DNA of 7,043 nucleotides. It comes from Candidatus Planktophila limnetica (GTDB taxonomy: Bacteria > Actinomycetota > Actinomycetes > Nanopelagicales > Nanopelagicaceae). The translations under genes and the position numbers were made by a program. The stretch spans positions 1 through 7,043 of the forward strand of contig JAPOHK010000046.1 of the NCBI GenBank assembly GCA_029979485.1, read 5' to 3'. Below are positions 1 to 6,363 of the stretch, piece after piece (the first letter of the stretch is position 1; the number at the start of each line of letters is the position of its first letter). The notes under the pieces are model-generated. The model saw only the letters and a program-made list of their open reading frames with translations. It ran no database searches and was not told the origin of the DNA.

Positions 1-11
1 CAGGCTTCCTC

Positions 12-431
12 TTATTGACTCTCATCCATTTTGTTGAGAAGACGCAAGGTGCTCAATCCTTTTTGAGGTTCACCTATTTTAAAGTTTAAAACGATTTTGT
101 TGTCTACAGAAACTTTCCAGCCTTCTGCAATCCGTTGGATAAGAGACTCATAATGCGACCCAGTAATCAGCAACCCAAATTCGTACATTCCCAATCGCGC
201 AGCTAAATCTTCACCACGAAGCAGGTTTCGAAGCAGCGCGGCCATTTCTAGTACTTCAGATTCGTGACCGTTCTTGATATCTGCGAAAGTAATGTTGATA
301 ATTCTGAAATCAGCCTGAGAGCGTTCATATCGTGCAACGAGTCGATTAAGTTCTTCATAGAAGTAATTAGGCGCGGCAAGATTTGTAAATGTGTCATGAA
401 TTCCATCGTGGGAAAAGTTTGAGTTATTCAT
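12..431 (-). CDS. Small stand-alone degenerate GGDEF-like domain protein
   Basis: The 139-residue protein has the layout of a diguanylate cyclase (GGDEF) domain. A HDTFTNLAAPNYFYEEL segment (residues 12-28) corresponds to the D-x-LTGLxNRxxF opening. A hydrophobic strand RIINITFADIKN (43-54) sits where the metal-binding DIDxFKxxND strand normally lies. RLGMYEF (79-85) replaces RxGGDEF. The second Gly and the first acidic residue of the signature are changed to Met-Tyr, and the metal-binding Asp of the first strand is missing, so c-di-GMP synthesis is unlikely. No sensor domain or membrane segment is present, and the C-terminus is shorter than in a typical ~165-residue domain. It could be a c-di-GMP or GTP-binding regulator, or a decaying remnant. 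The start is ATG at 429-431, without a clear Shine-Dalgarno. The gene is divergent from the membrane-protein gene by only 24 bp. The fold assignment is by eye; the coding call is firmer than the function. Confidence 0.62.
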   Translation of the reverse strand: MNNSNFSHDGIHDTFTNLAAPNYFYEELNRLVARYERSQADFRIINITFADIKNGHESEVLEMAALLRNLLRGEDLAARLGMYEFGLLITGSHYESLIQRIAEGWKVSVDNKIVLNFKIGEPQKGLSTLRLLNKMDESQ

Positions 432-455
432 CGGCGGGCAAGTAAAGATTTTCTC

Positions 456-836
456 ATGACGTTTTCATTGTCCAACCCAGAGTTCCGCAGGTCTACGGTG
501 GTAGCCCTCCTTCGGATCGAGGGAGTTTTCATTCTGGCCCTTGGGGTGTTCTTAATCGTTAAAGGTTTAATCTCTGGTGGATCAATTGAGTGGTTTGTAA
601 TCTCAGGAATCTTGTTCATGACACTCTTTGGTGGAATCGGATTATTGCTTTCAGCAAATGCTTTCAAGACGAAGAAAATGTATGGACGTGCACCAGCAGT
701 TCTTGGAAACCTCATTGCAATTGGAGTTTCCAAATACATATTTGAAGCAGGATTTTGGTGGGCGGCACTTCCGCTCACGCTCTATGCGGCGCTAACTATT
801 TACTGTGCTGTTTCGATTGTTCCTCACAAAAAATAA
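456..836 (+). CDS. Small integral membrane protein, about four transmembrane segments, function unknown
   Basis: The 126-residue protein has a basic N-terminus with an RR pair, followed by about four hydrophobic stretches near residues 17-38, 46-66, 78-95 and 99-121. A positively charged loop (KTKKMYGR, about 72-79) separates the two halves, and the tail HKK is basic. This pattern, including an arginine/glutamate pair just before the first helix (LLRIEG), resembles small uncharacterised actinobacterial membrane proteins, but I do not recognise a named family. ATG 456 has no convincing Shine-Dalgarno; an A/T-rich TAAAGAT lies about 6 bp upstream, as a leaderless promoter would place it. The TAA stop directly abuts the stop of the convergent short-chain dehydrogenase gene. 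An antisense frame over 428-778 is rejected because its product is polar and has no family-like pattern. Confidence 0.78.
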   Translation: MTFSLSNPEFRRSTVVALLRIEGVFILALGVFLIVKGLISGGSIEWFVISGILFMTLFGGIGLLLSANAFKTKKMYGRAPAVLGNLIAIGVSKYIFEAGFWWAALPLTLYAALTIYCAVSIVPHKK

Positions 837-1583
837 TCACCACTGCACAATCTGACGATCTTCCCAAAGCACACCAGTTGTATCTCCTGCATTAAATTCA
901 CGAGTTGCTAACCACACCGCGCACTCTGCGCCCTCTTCGGCACTTCGAGGTGCGTCAGCTCCACCCATGTCGGTTCGGGAATTGTTTGGACAGATTGCAT
1001 CAACATAGAAACCACGTGCACCGAGTCCTGTTTCGTGTGCCAGATTTCGAACCAATGCATTTACGCCAGCTTTACTAATTCGATATGGCGCAAGTCCACC
1101 AGCATTTCCTGGTCCTGACATTCGTCCAAGACAAGCAGAGAAAATAACAACACGACGACCATCTCGCGCTTCAGCCATTGGCGCACCTAAAACATTTACG
1201 AGTGTGAAAACAGAATCCAGATTAATCGCCATTACTCGACGCCATTCCGCATCCGTTGTGCGCAGAGTCTTTGACATTTTTTCACTCATAACGCCATGAG
1301 CCAGCACAAGTGCAAATGGTGCGCCGTATTTACCTAATAAATCTTCGGCAGTTTTTCGAGTCTGTACTTGATCTTCTAAATCGCACACACTTATTTCAAA
1401 TGTAATTCCTGGAAATTCTGTGCGTAGTTGCTTAGCAGCGCTTTCTAATCTCTGTGCATCTTTTGCGATCAATACAGAGTTAATTCCAGTACGCGCTAAT
1501 CCACGCGCAACTTCAAATCCGAGTCCGCGAGAACCACCGGTGACGAATGCCAGTTTGGCTGCAGATTCACTCGACATATTCAT
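837..1583 (-). CDS. Classical short-chain dehydrogenase/reductase (SDR), NAD(P)-dependent
   Basis: This 248-residue protein is a single Rossmann-fold domain of normal classical-SDR length. The cofactor-binding TGGSRGLG is at residues 15-22. Asp68 lies in CDLED, which typically contacts the adenine ring. Asn121 is in the INLDS motif, Ser149 follows the central strand, and the catalytic Tyr167 and Lys171 are in YRISK. The usual NNAG motif reads AHG (95-97), a deviation that leaves the conserved glycine. The substrate cannot be read from the sequence; sugar, steroid, acyl or xenobiotic oxidoreductases all share these motifs. ATG 1581-1583 is used, with a second ATG two codons in (1575-1577), and neither has a strong Shine-Dalgarno. 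The gene is divergent from kgd across a 184-bp region and convergent, with zero gap, with the membrane-protein gene. Confidence 0.92.
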   Translation of the reverse strand: MNMSSESAAKLAFVTGGSRGLGFEVARGLARTGINSVLIAKDAQRLESAAKQLRTEFPGITFEISVCDLEDQVQTRKTAEDLLGKYGAPFALVLAHGVMSEKMSKTLRTTDAEWRRVMAINLDSVFTLVNVLGAPMAEARDGRRVVIFSACLGRMSGPGNAGGLAPYRISKAGVNALVRNLAHETGLGARGFYVDAICPNNSRTDMGGADAPRSAEEGAECAVWLATREFNAGDTTGVLWEDRQIVQW

Positions 1584-1767
1584 GGCGATACTGTGCCCGA
1601 AAGATTGCCGATGTGCCCGCTGACTTCATATCCCGCCCAGAAATCGGCTGATTTATGTGGTCAATCTCGCCCTCTTCAGGTGCTCTCCTTATTTTTATCC
1701 CCGCGTGCATGCCGATAGTCTTTGCCTTGTAAGTGGTTATTGCACATCGCAAAGCAGGGGAGCGCCA
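1584..1767. promoter_or_regulatory. Divergent intergenic region between the SDR gene and kgd
   Basis: This 184-bp region is the longest gene-free stretch in the window and must carry the promoters for both flanking genes. I could not pick a confident -35/-10 pair on either strand; A/T-rich hexamers fitting TANNNT (for example 1690-1695 and 1716-1721) lack good -35 partners. An 8-bp direct repeat TGTGCCCG occurs at 1592-1599 and 1612-1619, spaced by 20 bp next to the SDR start. The frame of kgd stays open back to 1657, but those codons do not look like Kgd and precede the ribosome binding site. Confidence 0.4.
1756..1762 (+). promoter_or_regulatory. Shine-Dalgarno of kgd, fixing a GTG start at 1768
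   Basis: AGGGGAG lies 5 bases upstream of GTG 1768. This chooses GTG over the more upstream in-frame start at 1657 and gives a protein beginning MSAKDPNQDFGANEWL, which matches how Kgd/SucA proteins start. Confidence 0.82.
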
Positions 1768-2685
1768 GTGTCGGCAAAAGATCCGAATCAGGACTTTGGA
1801 GCCAATGAATGGCTCGTCGACGAAATGTACGAGCGCTACTTGTCAGACCCAACTTCACTTGAACCTTCTTGGATTGAATTCTTTAAAACGTATAACCCAA
1901 ATACTTCCGCAAGTAACTCTCCAGCAACTTCAACCTCATCTAGTACTTCGTCGACTAGTGCACCAATTGCAGGAGCACCACGTGGTGGAGTTCCACCAAC
2001 ACCAAAAGCTGCTTCTGCACCAGTTGCACCAGTTGCAGCGTCAGCAACACCGGTTGCAACTCCTGCACCTGACACGCCTGCAACTCCAGTTGCTTCAACA
2101 CCTGCACCCGCTGCACAAACTTCTGCAACACAAAAACTTGTTCGTGATCGTTCTTTGCAATCACCAACTCCTGCTGATCCAATTGTTAAGCCAGTTCCAG
2201 TTTTAAGCACACCAGATGCTGCAAAGCTTGAACCAATTCGCGGAGTTGGTGCACGTGTCGTTGCAAGCATGGAAGGTTCTTTAACAGTTCCAACTGCAAC
2301 AAGTGTTCGCGCCGTTCCTGCAAAATTAATGATTGATAATCGAATTGTTATTAACAATCACCTCAAGCGCGCTCGCGGTGGAAAAGTTTCCTTCACACAC
2401 TTAATTGCTTTTGCAATGATTAAAGCACTTCGTCAGATGCCGGAGATGAACGCATTCTTCGGTGAAATCGATGGAAAGCCAGCAATTGGTCATCCAGACC
2501 ATATCAACCTTGGTATTGCGATTGACTTAGCTAAAGCAGATGGTTCTCGCCAGTTATTGGTGCCATCAATTAAAGGCTGCGAAAACTTAGATTTTGCACA
2601 ATTTTGGAACGCATATGAAGCAGTAGTTGGAAAAGCGCGCGCAGGCACACTCACCGTTGAAGATTTTGCAGGCACAACTGTCTAA
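1768..2685 (+). CDS. kgd: Multifunctional 2-oxoglutarate dehydrogenase Kgd, N-terminal part, cut by an in-frame stop
   Basis: This is the first 305 codons of the actinobacterial fused E2/E1 2-oxoglutarate dehydrogenase (Kgd), the TCA-cycle enzyme that decarboxylates 2-oxoglutarate with thiamine diphosphate. Residues 1-40 (FGANEWLVDEMYERYL and on) match the N-terminal segment of E1o proteins. Residues about 46-130 form a low-complexity Ala/Pro/Thr/Ser linker. From about 155 an E2o-type acyltransferase domain begins (GVGARVVASMEGSL, then KVSFTHLIAFAMIKAL near 206-221 and HPDHINLGIAIDLA near 242-255). No lipoyl domain is present, as expected for Kgd. The frame ends at TAA 2683-2685 after EDFAGTTV, yet the same frame continues the E2 domain immediately with LTNPGTLGTVHSVPRL. 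The natural gene therefore spans 1768-5556 (1262 codons before the final stop, counting the TAA), close to the roughly 1230 residues of mycobacterial Kgd. On its own this fragment would be an incomplete E2 domain and probably inactive. Confidence 0.93.
   Translation: MSAKDPNQDFGANEWLVDEMYERYLSDPTSLEPSWIEFFKTYNPNTSASNSPATSTSSSTSSTSAPIAGAPRGGVPPTPKAASAPVAPVAASATPVATPAPDTPATPVASTPAPAAQTSATQKLVRDRSLQSPTPADPIVKPVPVLSTPDAAKLEPIRGVGARVVASMEGSLTVPTATSVRAVPAKLMIDNRIVINNHLKRARGGKVSFTHLIAFAMIKALRQMPEMNAFFGEIDGKPAIGHPDHINLGIAIDLAKADGSRQLLVPSIKGCENLDFAQFWNAYEAVVGKARAGTLTVEDFAGTTV
2683..2685 (+). other. kgd: Premature in-frame TAA within kgd (nonsense mutation or sequence error)
   Basis: The codons around the site read GTC TAA CTC ACT AAT CCA. 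Kgd homologues, as I recall them, have Ser here (TT-hydrophobic-SLTNPGT), so one C-to-A change (TCA to TAA) explains it. Frame and protein similarity are intact on both sides, so no indel is involved. TAA also terminates kgd itself at 5554-5556 and the frames ending at 836, 12-14 and 6778-6780, which argues against stop-codon reassignment. The whole interrupted locus is 1768-5556. Confidence 0.93.
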
Positions 2686-2712
2686 CTCACTAATCCAGGA
2701 ACACTGGGAACT

Positions 2713-5556
2713 GTGCACTCTGTGCCGCGTTTGGTGCAGGGACAAGGGTTGATTATTGGCGTTGGCGCACTTGATTATCCTGCTGAATTTCAAGGTGCGA
2801 GCGAAGAAACGTTGGCACGTTTAGCAATTAGTAAAATTGTTACGCTAACAAGTACTTATGATCACCGAATAATTCAAGGTGCACAATCAGGAGATTTCCT
2901 CCGCCGTATTCATGAATTACTGCTCGGTTCCGAACACTTCTATGAAGAGATTTTTGCTGCACTTCGAATTCCTTACGAACCAATTCGCTGGGCACAAGAC
3001 TTCGAATTTTCTAAAGATGAAGAAATTAATAAAACTGCACGCGTTCAGCAATTAATTCATGCATATCGCACACGCGGTCACATCATGGCTGATACTGATC
3101 CACTCGAGTATCGCCAACGCTCACACCCAGATTTAGATGTTGTAACACACGGCTTAACTCTGTGGGATCTAGATCGCGAATTCGCAACTGGTGGTTTTGG
3201 CGGACAGAAGTTTATGAAGCTTCGCAAGATTCTTGGAATTTTACGTGACTCATATTGCCGCACAGTTGGAATTGAATATATGTATATTCAAAGTCCAGAA
3301 GAGCGTCTATGGATTCAAGAGCGCGTAGAAGTTGGCGTGCAAACATTTCCGCGTGAAGAACAACTAAGAATCTTGCGTAAACTCAATAGCGCAGAAGCAT
3401 TTGAAACTTTCTTGCAGACTAAATTCGTTGGACAAAAGCGCTTCTCGCTAGAAGGTGGCGAATCAGTAATTCCAATTCTTGATGCAGTTATTTCAAGTGC
3501 CGCAGAACGTGGACTCGATGAAGTGTGTATTGGTATGCCGCACCGCGGTCGCTTAAATGTTCTTGCAAACATCGCAGGTAAGTCCTACGGACAAATTTTC
3601 CAAGAGTTTGAAGGACATTACAGAGAGAATGAAGTTCAGGGCTCTGGCGACGTGAAGTACCACTTAGGCACAGAAGGAGTATTTACTGCAGAATCTGGCG
3701 CCAAAACTAAGATTTATTTGGCAGCAAACCCATCTCACCTAGAAGCTGCAAACCCAGTATTAGAGGGCATTGTGCGTGCAAAGCAAGATCGCCTTAATAT
3801 TAAAAATGCTTATTCTGTTCTTCCAATTCTTCTTCACGGCGATGCGGCATTTGCTGGACAAGGTGTTGTTGCAGAAACATTCCAACTTTCTCAATTAGCG
3901 GGATATCGCACAGGCGGAACTGTTCATATTGTTGTTAACAACCAAGTCGGATTTACAACTTCACCACACGCATCTCGTACATCTCGTTATTCAACGGATA
4001 TGGCAAAAATTATTCAAGCCCCAGTTTTCCATGTAAATGGTGATGACCCAGAAGCTTGTGTGCGCGTTGCTCGTTTAGCATTTGAATACCGTCAAGCATT
4101 TAATAAAGATGTTGTTATTGACATGGTTTGCTATCGCCGCCGTGGTCACAATGAAGGTGACGAGCCATCATTTACGCAACCATTGATGTACAAGCTAATC
4201 GATGCAAAGCGTTCTACTCGTACTCTTTACACCGAAGCCCTTATCGGTCGTGGAGATATTTCAGTTGAACAAGCTGAAGAACTATCACGCGAATATCAAG
4301 CACAACTTGAATCCGTATTTGCCGAGGTTCACAACATCGAACCAGAAGTTGATCCAAACTTTAAAGTACCAGTTGCTGCAAACCCTGAAACTCTTGTTTC
4401 AAGTATCGATGAAGCAACTGCGCGCAAGATTGCAGCAACGCAAATAGCTGTGCCTGAAGGATTTAATGTCCATCCAAAACTCTTGCCACAACTTCAAAAG
4501 CGAGTGGAAATGCTTAACGATGGAACAATCGATTGGTCAATGGGTGAAACACTCGCATTTGGATCTTTGTTACTTGAAGGTCGACCAATTCGTTTAGCAG
4601 GTCAAGATTCACGTCGCGGAACATTTAGTAACCGTCACGCAGTAATCGTGGATAAAGAAAATGGAAACGAGTGGACTCCGCTTCGCGCTTTAATCAGCGA
4701 CGAAAGCCAATTCTTCGTAATCGATTCATTGCTCTCTGAGTATGCAGCTATGGGCTTTGAATATGGTTATTCCGTAGTCCGCGATGAAGCCCTCGTGATG
4801 TGGGAAGCGCAATTCGGTGATTTCGCAAATGGTGCACAAACAATTGTTGATGAATTTATCTCTTCTGCTTTACAAAAATGGGGCGAGCGATCATCAATTG
4901 TTCTCCTATTGCCACATGGTTATGAAGGACAAGGACCAGATCACTCTTCCGCTCGCATTGAACGCTTCTTGACGCTTTGCGCAGAGGGAAACATGACTGT
5001 TGCGCAACCATCTACTCCTGCATCTTATTTCCACCTCTTGAGATGGCACGCAAAGAATCCAATTCGCCGTCCAATGGTTGTCTTTACACCTAAATCTATG
5101 TTGCGACTTCGCGCTGCAGCATCGAAGTTACAAGATTTCACAAGCGGTCAATTCCAGAAATTAATTCCAGATGACACTGTGCAAAATGCAACTCGCGTTA
5201 TTTTCTGTTCAGGTCGCATTTATCACGATCTTGTAGCAGAACGTGCTGCTCGTAAAGAAGATACAACTGCGATCATTCGCTTAGAACTTTTGTATCCACT
5301 ACCAGCAAAGGAAATGGCTGAAGAAGCCGCAAAGCATCCAAATGCAAATCTTTTGTGGGTTCAAGATGAACCTGCTAACCAAGGTCCATGGCCATTTGTT
5401 GCACTACGTACTGCAGAACAATTCGGTGGTGAAGGATTTGGTGGACGTACATTGCGTCGTGTATCTCGCCGCGCAACAGCAAGTCCTGCAACAGGAAATC
5501 ATCACTTGCATGAAGAAGAACAAAAAGCGTTGTTAATGGAAGCTTTCACTCGCTAA
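2713..5556 (+). CDS. kgd: Multifunctional 2-oxoglutarate dehydrogenase Kgd, rest of the E2 domain plus complete E1 domain
   Basis: This is the in-frame continuation of kgd after the internal stop; the first start codon is GTG 2713, so as an independent frame it encodes 947 residues (316-1262 of the full-length numbering used here). Residues to about 385 finish the E2-like domain, with the active-site region TYDHRIIQGAQSGDFL (His366). The E1o dehydrogenase domain follows: a helical start (VQQLIHAYRTRGHIMADTDP, from 426), HRGR (592-595), the thiamine-diphosphate/Mg site GDAAFAGQG (691-699) with NN further on, GHNEGDEP (793-800), GQDSRRGTF (945-953) and PHGYEGQGPDHSSAR (1049-1063). All expected E1 motifs are intact, so the downstream part shows no decay. 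GTG 2713 has only a weak upstream AGGA (2697-2700), 12 bases away, so efficient reinitiation is doubtful. If this part alone is made, it would contain the E1 decarboxylase but a broken E2 core. Its TAA stop overlaps the sodX stop. Confidence 0.95.
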   Translation: MHSVPRLVQGQGLIIGVGALDYPAEFQGASEETLARLAISKIVTLTSTYDHRIIQGAQSGDFLRRIHELLLGSEHFYEEIFAALRIPYEPIRWAQDFEFSKDEEINKTARVQQLIHAYRTRGHIMADTDPLEYRQRSHPDLDVVTHGLTLWDLDREFATGGFGGQKFMKLRKILGILRDSYCRTVGIEYMYIQSPEERLWIQERVEVGVQTFPREEQLRILRKLNSAEAFETFLQTKFVGQKRFSLEGGESVIPILDAVISSAAERGLDEVCIGMPHRGRLNVLANIAGKSYGQIFQEFEGHYRENEVQGSGDVKYHLGTEGVFTAESGAKTKIYLAANPSHLEAANPVLEGIVRAKQDRLNIKNAYSVLPILLHGDAAFAGQGVVAETFQLSQLAGYRTGGTVHIVVNNQVGFTTSPHASRTSRYSTDMAKIIQAPVFHVNGDDPEACVRVARLAFEYRQAFNKDVVIDMVCYRRRGHNEGDEPSFTQPLMYKLIDAKRSTRTLYTEALIGRGDISVEQAEELSREYQAQLESVFAEVHNIEPEVDPNFKVPVAANPETLVSSIDEATARKIAATQIAVPEGFNVHPKLLPQLQKRVEMLNDGTIDWSMGETLAFGSLLLEGRPIRLAGQDSRRGTFSNRHAVIVDKENGNEWTPLRALISDESQFFVIDSLLSEYAAMGFEYGYSVVRDEALVMWEAQFGDFANGAQTIVDEFISSALQKWGERSSIVLLLPHGYEGQGPDHSSARIERFLTLCAEGNMTVAQPSTPASYFHLLRWHAKNPIRRPMVVFTPKSMLRLRAAASKLQDFTSGQFQKLIPDDTVQNATRVIFCSGRIYHDLVAERAARKEDTTAIIRLELLYPLPAKEMAEEAAKHPNANLLWVQDEPANQGPWPFVALRTAEQFGGEGFGGRTLRRVSRRATASPATGNHHLHEEEQKALLMEAFTR

Positions 5557-5562
5557 AGCTTC
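5539..5562. terminator. Hairpin at the kgd/sodX convergent junction, no U-tract
   Basis: A perfect 8-bp inverted repeat, GAAGCTTT (5539-5546) and AAAGCTTC (5555-5562), flanks an 8-base loop. Both stop codons lie across the loop and the right arm. Neither strand has a T-run after the stem, so it is not a canonical intrinsic terminator; it could be a bidirectional U-less terminator or a coincidence with coding sequence. Confidence 0.4.
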
Positions 5563-5879
5563 GTGACCTTGCCTTTGTGATACCTACAAATAACTCGGCC
5601 AACTATTTCTTCGCGAGGAACATCACCCCACTGTCGTGAATCTGTACTGGCATCTTTGTTATCGCCGTGGACAGTCACGAAAGATCCTGTGATACCCGCA
5701 ATACGTTTAATGAATAGTGAAGCTGCTTCAGCCCGTGAATCAAGGGGGCGGCGCAGCACTATTAGTTGGCCAACGTGGATGCGCATGTGTGGGGAGTACC
5801 AGACCAATAACCAGTCCCCATCGTTAAAAGTAGGGGCCATTGAGTGCCCAGAAACTCTTACTGTGCCAAATTTGCTCAC
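5553..5879 (-). CDS. sodX: Nickel superoxide dismutase maturation peptidase (S26 signal-peptidase-like)
   Basis: This 108-residue protein is a soluble S26-family serine peptidase. The catalytic Ser13 lies in SGHSMAPTF (10-18), matching the GxSMxPT box, and the general-base Lys58 is in LFIKRIAG (55-62). The conserved DNKDASTDSRQWG segment (73-85), close to the signal-peptidase C-terminal box, follows. No N-terminal membrane anchor is present, unlike ordinary type I signal peptidases, which fits a cytoplasmic processing role. The neighbouring divergent sodN gene encodes a Ni-SOD with a leader that must be cut off before its N-terminal His can bind nickel; this known sodN/sodX pairing supports the assignment. 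The start is GTG at 5877-5879 with no obvious Shine-Dalgarno. The TAG stop overlaps the TAA of convergent kgd by a shared CTAA. Confidence 0.92.
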   Translation of the reverse strand: MSKFGTVRVSGHSMAPTFNDGDWLLVWYSPHMRIHVGQLIVLRRPLDSRAEAASLFIKRIAGITGSFVTVHGDNKDASTDSRQWGDVPREEIVGRVICRYHKGKVTKL

Positions 5880-5970
5880 GAACAGTAGTCTTGCACATAA
5901 GTTGTTGGCGTTGATTGCGTAATTTCGCGAATTAAGGCACAGATATAGCGCTCTTGAAGGAGAGAAACTA
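5880..5970. promoter_or_regulatory. Shared divergent control region of sodX and sodN
   Basis: This 91-bp region separates the two starts and should hold both promoters. It contains an inverted repeat TAATT-TCGCG-AATTA (5920-5934; 5-bp perfect arms, 5-bp spacer, with TTCGCGAA also self-complementary at 5924-5931), suited to a dimeric regulator. Possible -35-like TTGATT (5911-5916) and A/T-rich GATATA (5942-5947) are badly spaced, so I do not name a promoter. In Streptomyces sodN is controlled by the nickel-responsive Fur-family repressor Nur; I cannot confirm a Nur-type site here. Confidence 0.5.
5957..5962 (+). promoter_or_regulatory. sodN: Strong Shine-Dalgarno of sodN
   Basis: AAGGAG lies 8 bases before ATG 5971. 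It is one of the best ribosome binding sites in the window, in contrast to sodX, which has none visible; this fits the need for much more dismutase than peptidase. Confidence 0.85.
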
Positions 5971-6363
5971 ATGAAGTTGTTCCAACCAAAGACAGTTGTA
6001 CTTGCACACTGCGATCTTCCTTGTGGAGTTTACGATCCAGCACAAGCAAAGATCGAAGCACTTTCAGTTAAGGCTTGCATGGAAAAGTATGCAGCTAGCA
6101 GCGATGCAGATTTCAAATCTCGCTCAGTTGCAATTAAAGAAGAGCGTTCACACCAAGTAAAAGAGCACCTATGGGTTTTGTGGACTGACTACTTCAAGCC
6201 AAATCACTTTGAGGCTTATCCTCAGTTGCACACACTATTTAACGATGCAACAAAACTTGCTGGCGCAGCTGGCACAAAGGGTACAAATGATGTTGCTGTT
6301 GCAGATAAGTTGATCGCAAAGATTGACGAAATTGCAGAAATTTTCTGGGCAACTAAGAAGTAG
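5971..6363 (+). CDS. sodN: Nickel-containing superoxide dismutase precursor (Ni-SOD)
   Basis: The enzyme converts superoxide to oxygen and hydrogen peroxide in the cytoplasm as a nickel protein. The 130-residue precursor has a 12-residue leader (MKLFQPKTVVLA), followed by HCDLPCGVYDPAQAKIEA. After cleavage between Ala12 and His13, His1, Cys2 and Cys6 of the mature protein form the nickel hook, and Asp3 and Tyr9 of the active site are also present. The mature length of 118 residues matches the known roughly 117-residue Ni-SOD four-helix subunit. Later helices (EERSHQVKEHLWVLWTDYF near 83-101) fit the family. SodX, encoded divergently, is the expected leader peptidase. The start is fixed by AAGGAG 8 bases upstream. 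The coding end overlaps the convergent thioesterase-like gene by 11 bp, and a strong terminator follows. Confidence 0.97.
   Translation: MKLFQPKTVVLAHCDLPCGVYDPAQAKIEALSVKACMEKYAASSDADFKSRSVAIKEERSHQVKEHLWVLWTDYFKPNHFEAYPQLHTLFNDATKLAGAAGTKGTNDVAVADKLIAKIDEIAEIFWATKK

Noticed and set aside
428..778. 116-residue antisense frame over the membrane-protein gene
   Set aside because: The product is a polar, Pro/Arg/Lys-rich string without family features, while the opposite strand gives a clear multi-pass membrane protein.
1657..1767. Longer N-terminus for kgd starting at 1657
   Set aside because: The extra 37 residues do not resemble Kgd, have no Shine-Dalgarno, and are followed by a good AGGGGAG 5 bases before GTG 1768.
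1733..2206. Gln/Leu/His-rich open frame and two long antisense frames over the kgd linker (1836-2357 and 1955-2182)
   Set aside because: They are shadows of the Ala/Pro/Thr/Ser-coding linker; the repetitive composition (QLHQLQ-type on one strand, Gly/Val/Ala on the other) follows from GCA/CCA/ACT codons read out of frame.
2683..2685. Stop-codon reassignment or programmed recoding of TAA
   Set aside because: TAA is used as a normal terminator elsewhere in the window; TAA is not a codon for selenocysteine or pyrrolysine, and no special downstream structure was evident.
2300..2700. Lipoyl-bearing E2 subunit or dihydrolipoamide succinyltransferase gene
   Set aside because: The acyltransferase domain is part of Kgd; no lipoyl domain with a DKA-type motif precedes it.
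2683..2712. Frameshift in kgd at the break
   Set aside because: Both parts are in the same frame and the conserved sequence continues directly across the stop without missing or extra bases.
5891..5910. Nur (nickel-responsive) box around TTGCACATAAGTTGTTGGCG
   Set aside because: There is some resemblance to TTGC-type half-sites, but I could not fit two half-sites at a proper spacing, so it is not called.
5656..6061. Frames at 5656-5922 (+) and 5876-6061 (-) across sodX and sodN
   Set aside because: They cover well-identified SodX and SodN coding sequence and the control region between them; no recognisable protein pattern.
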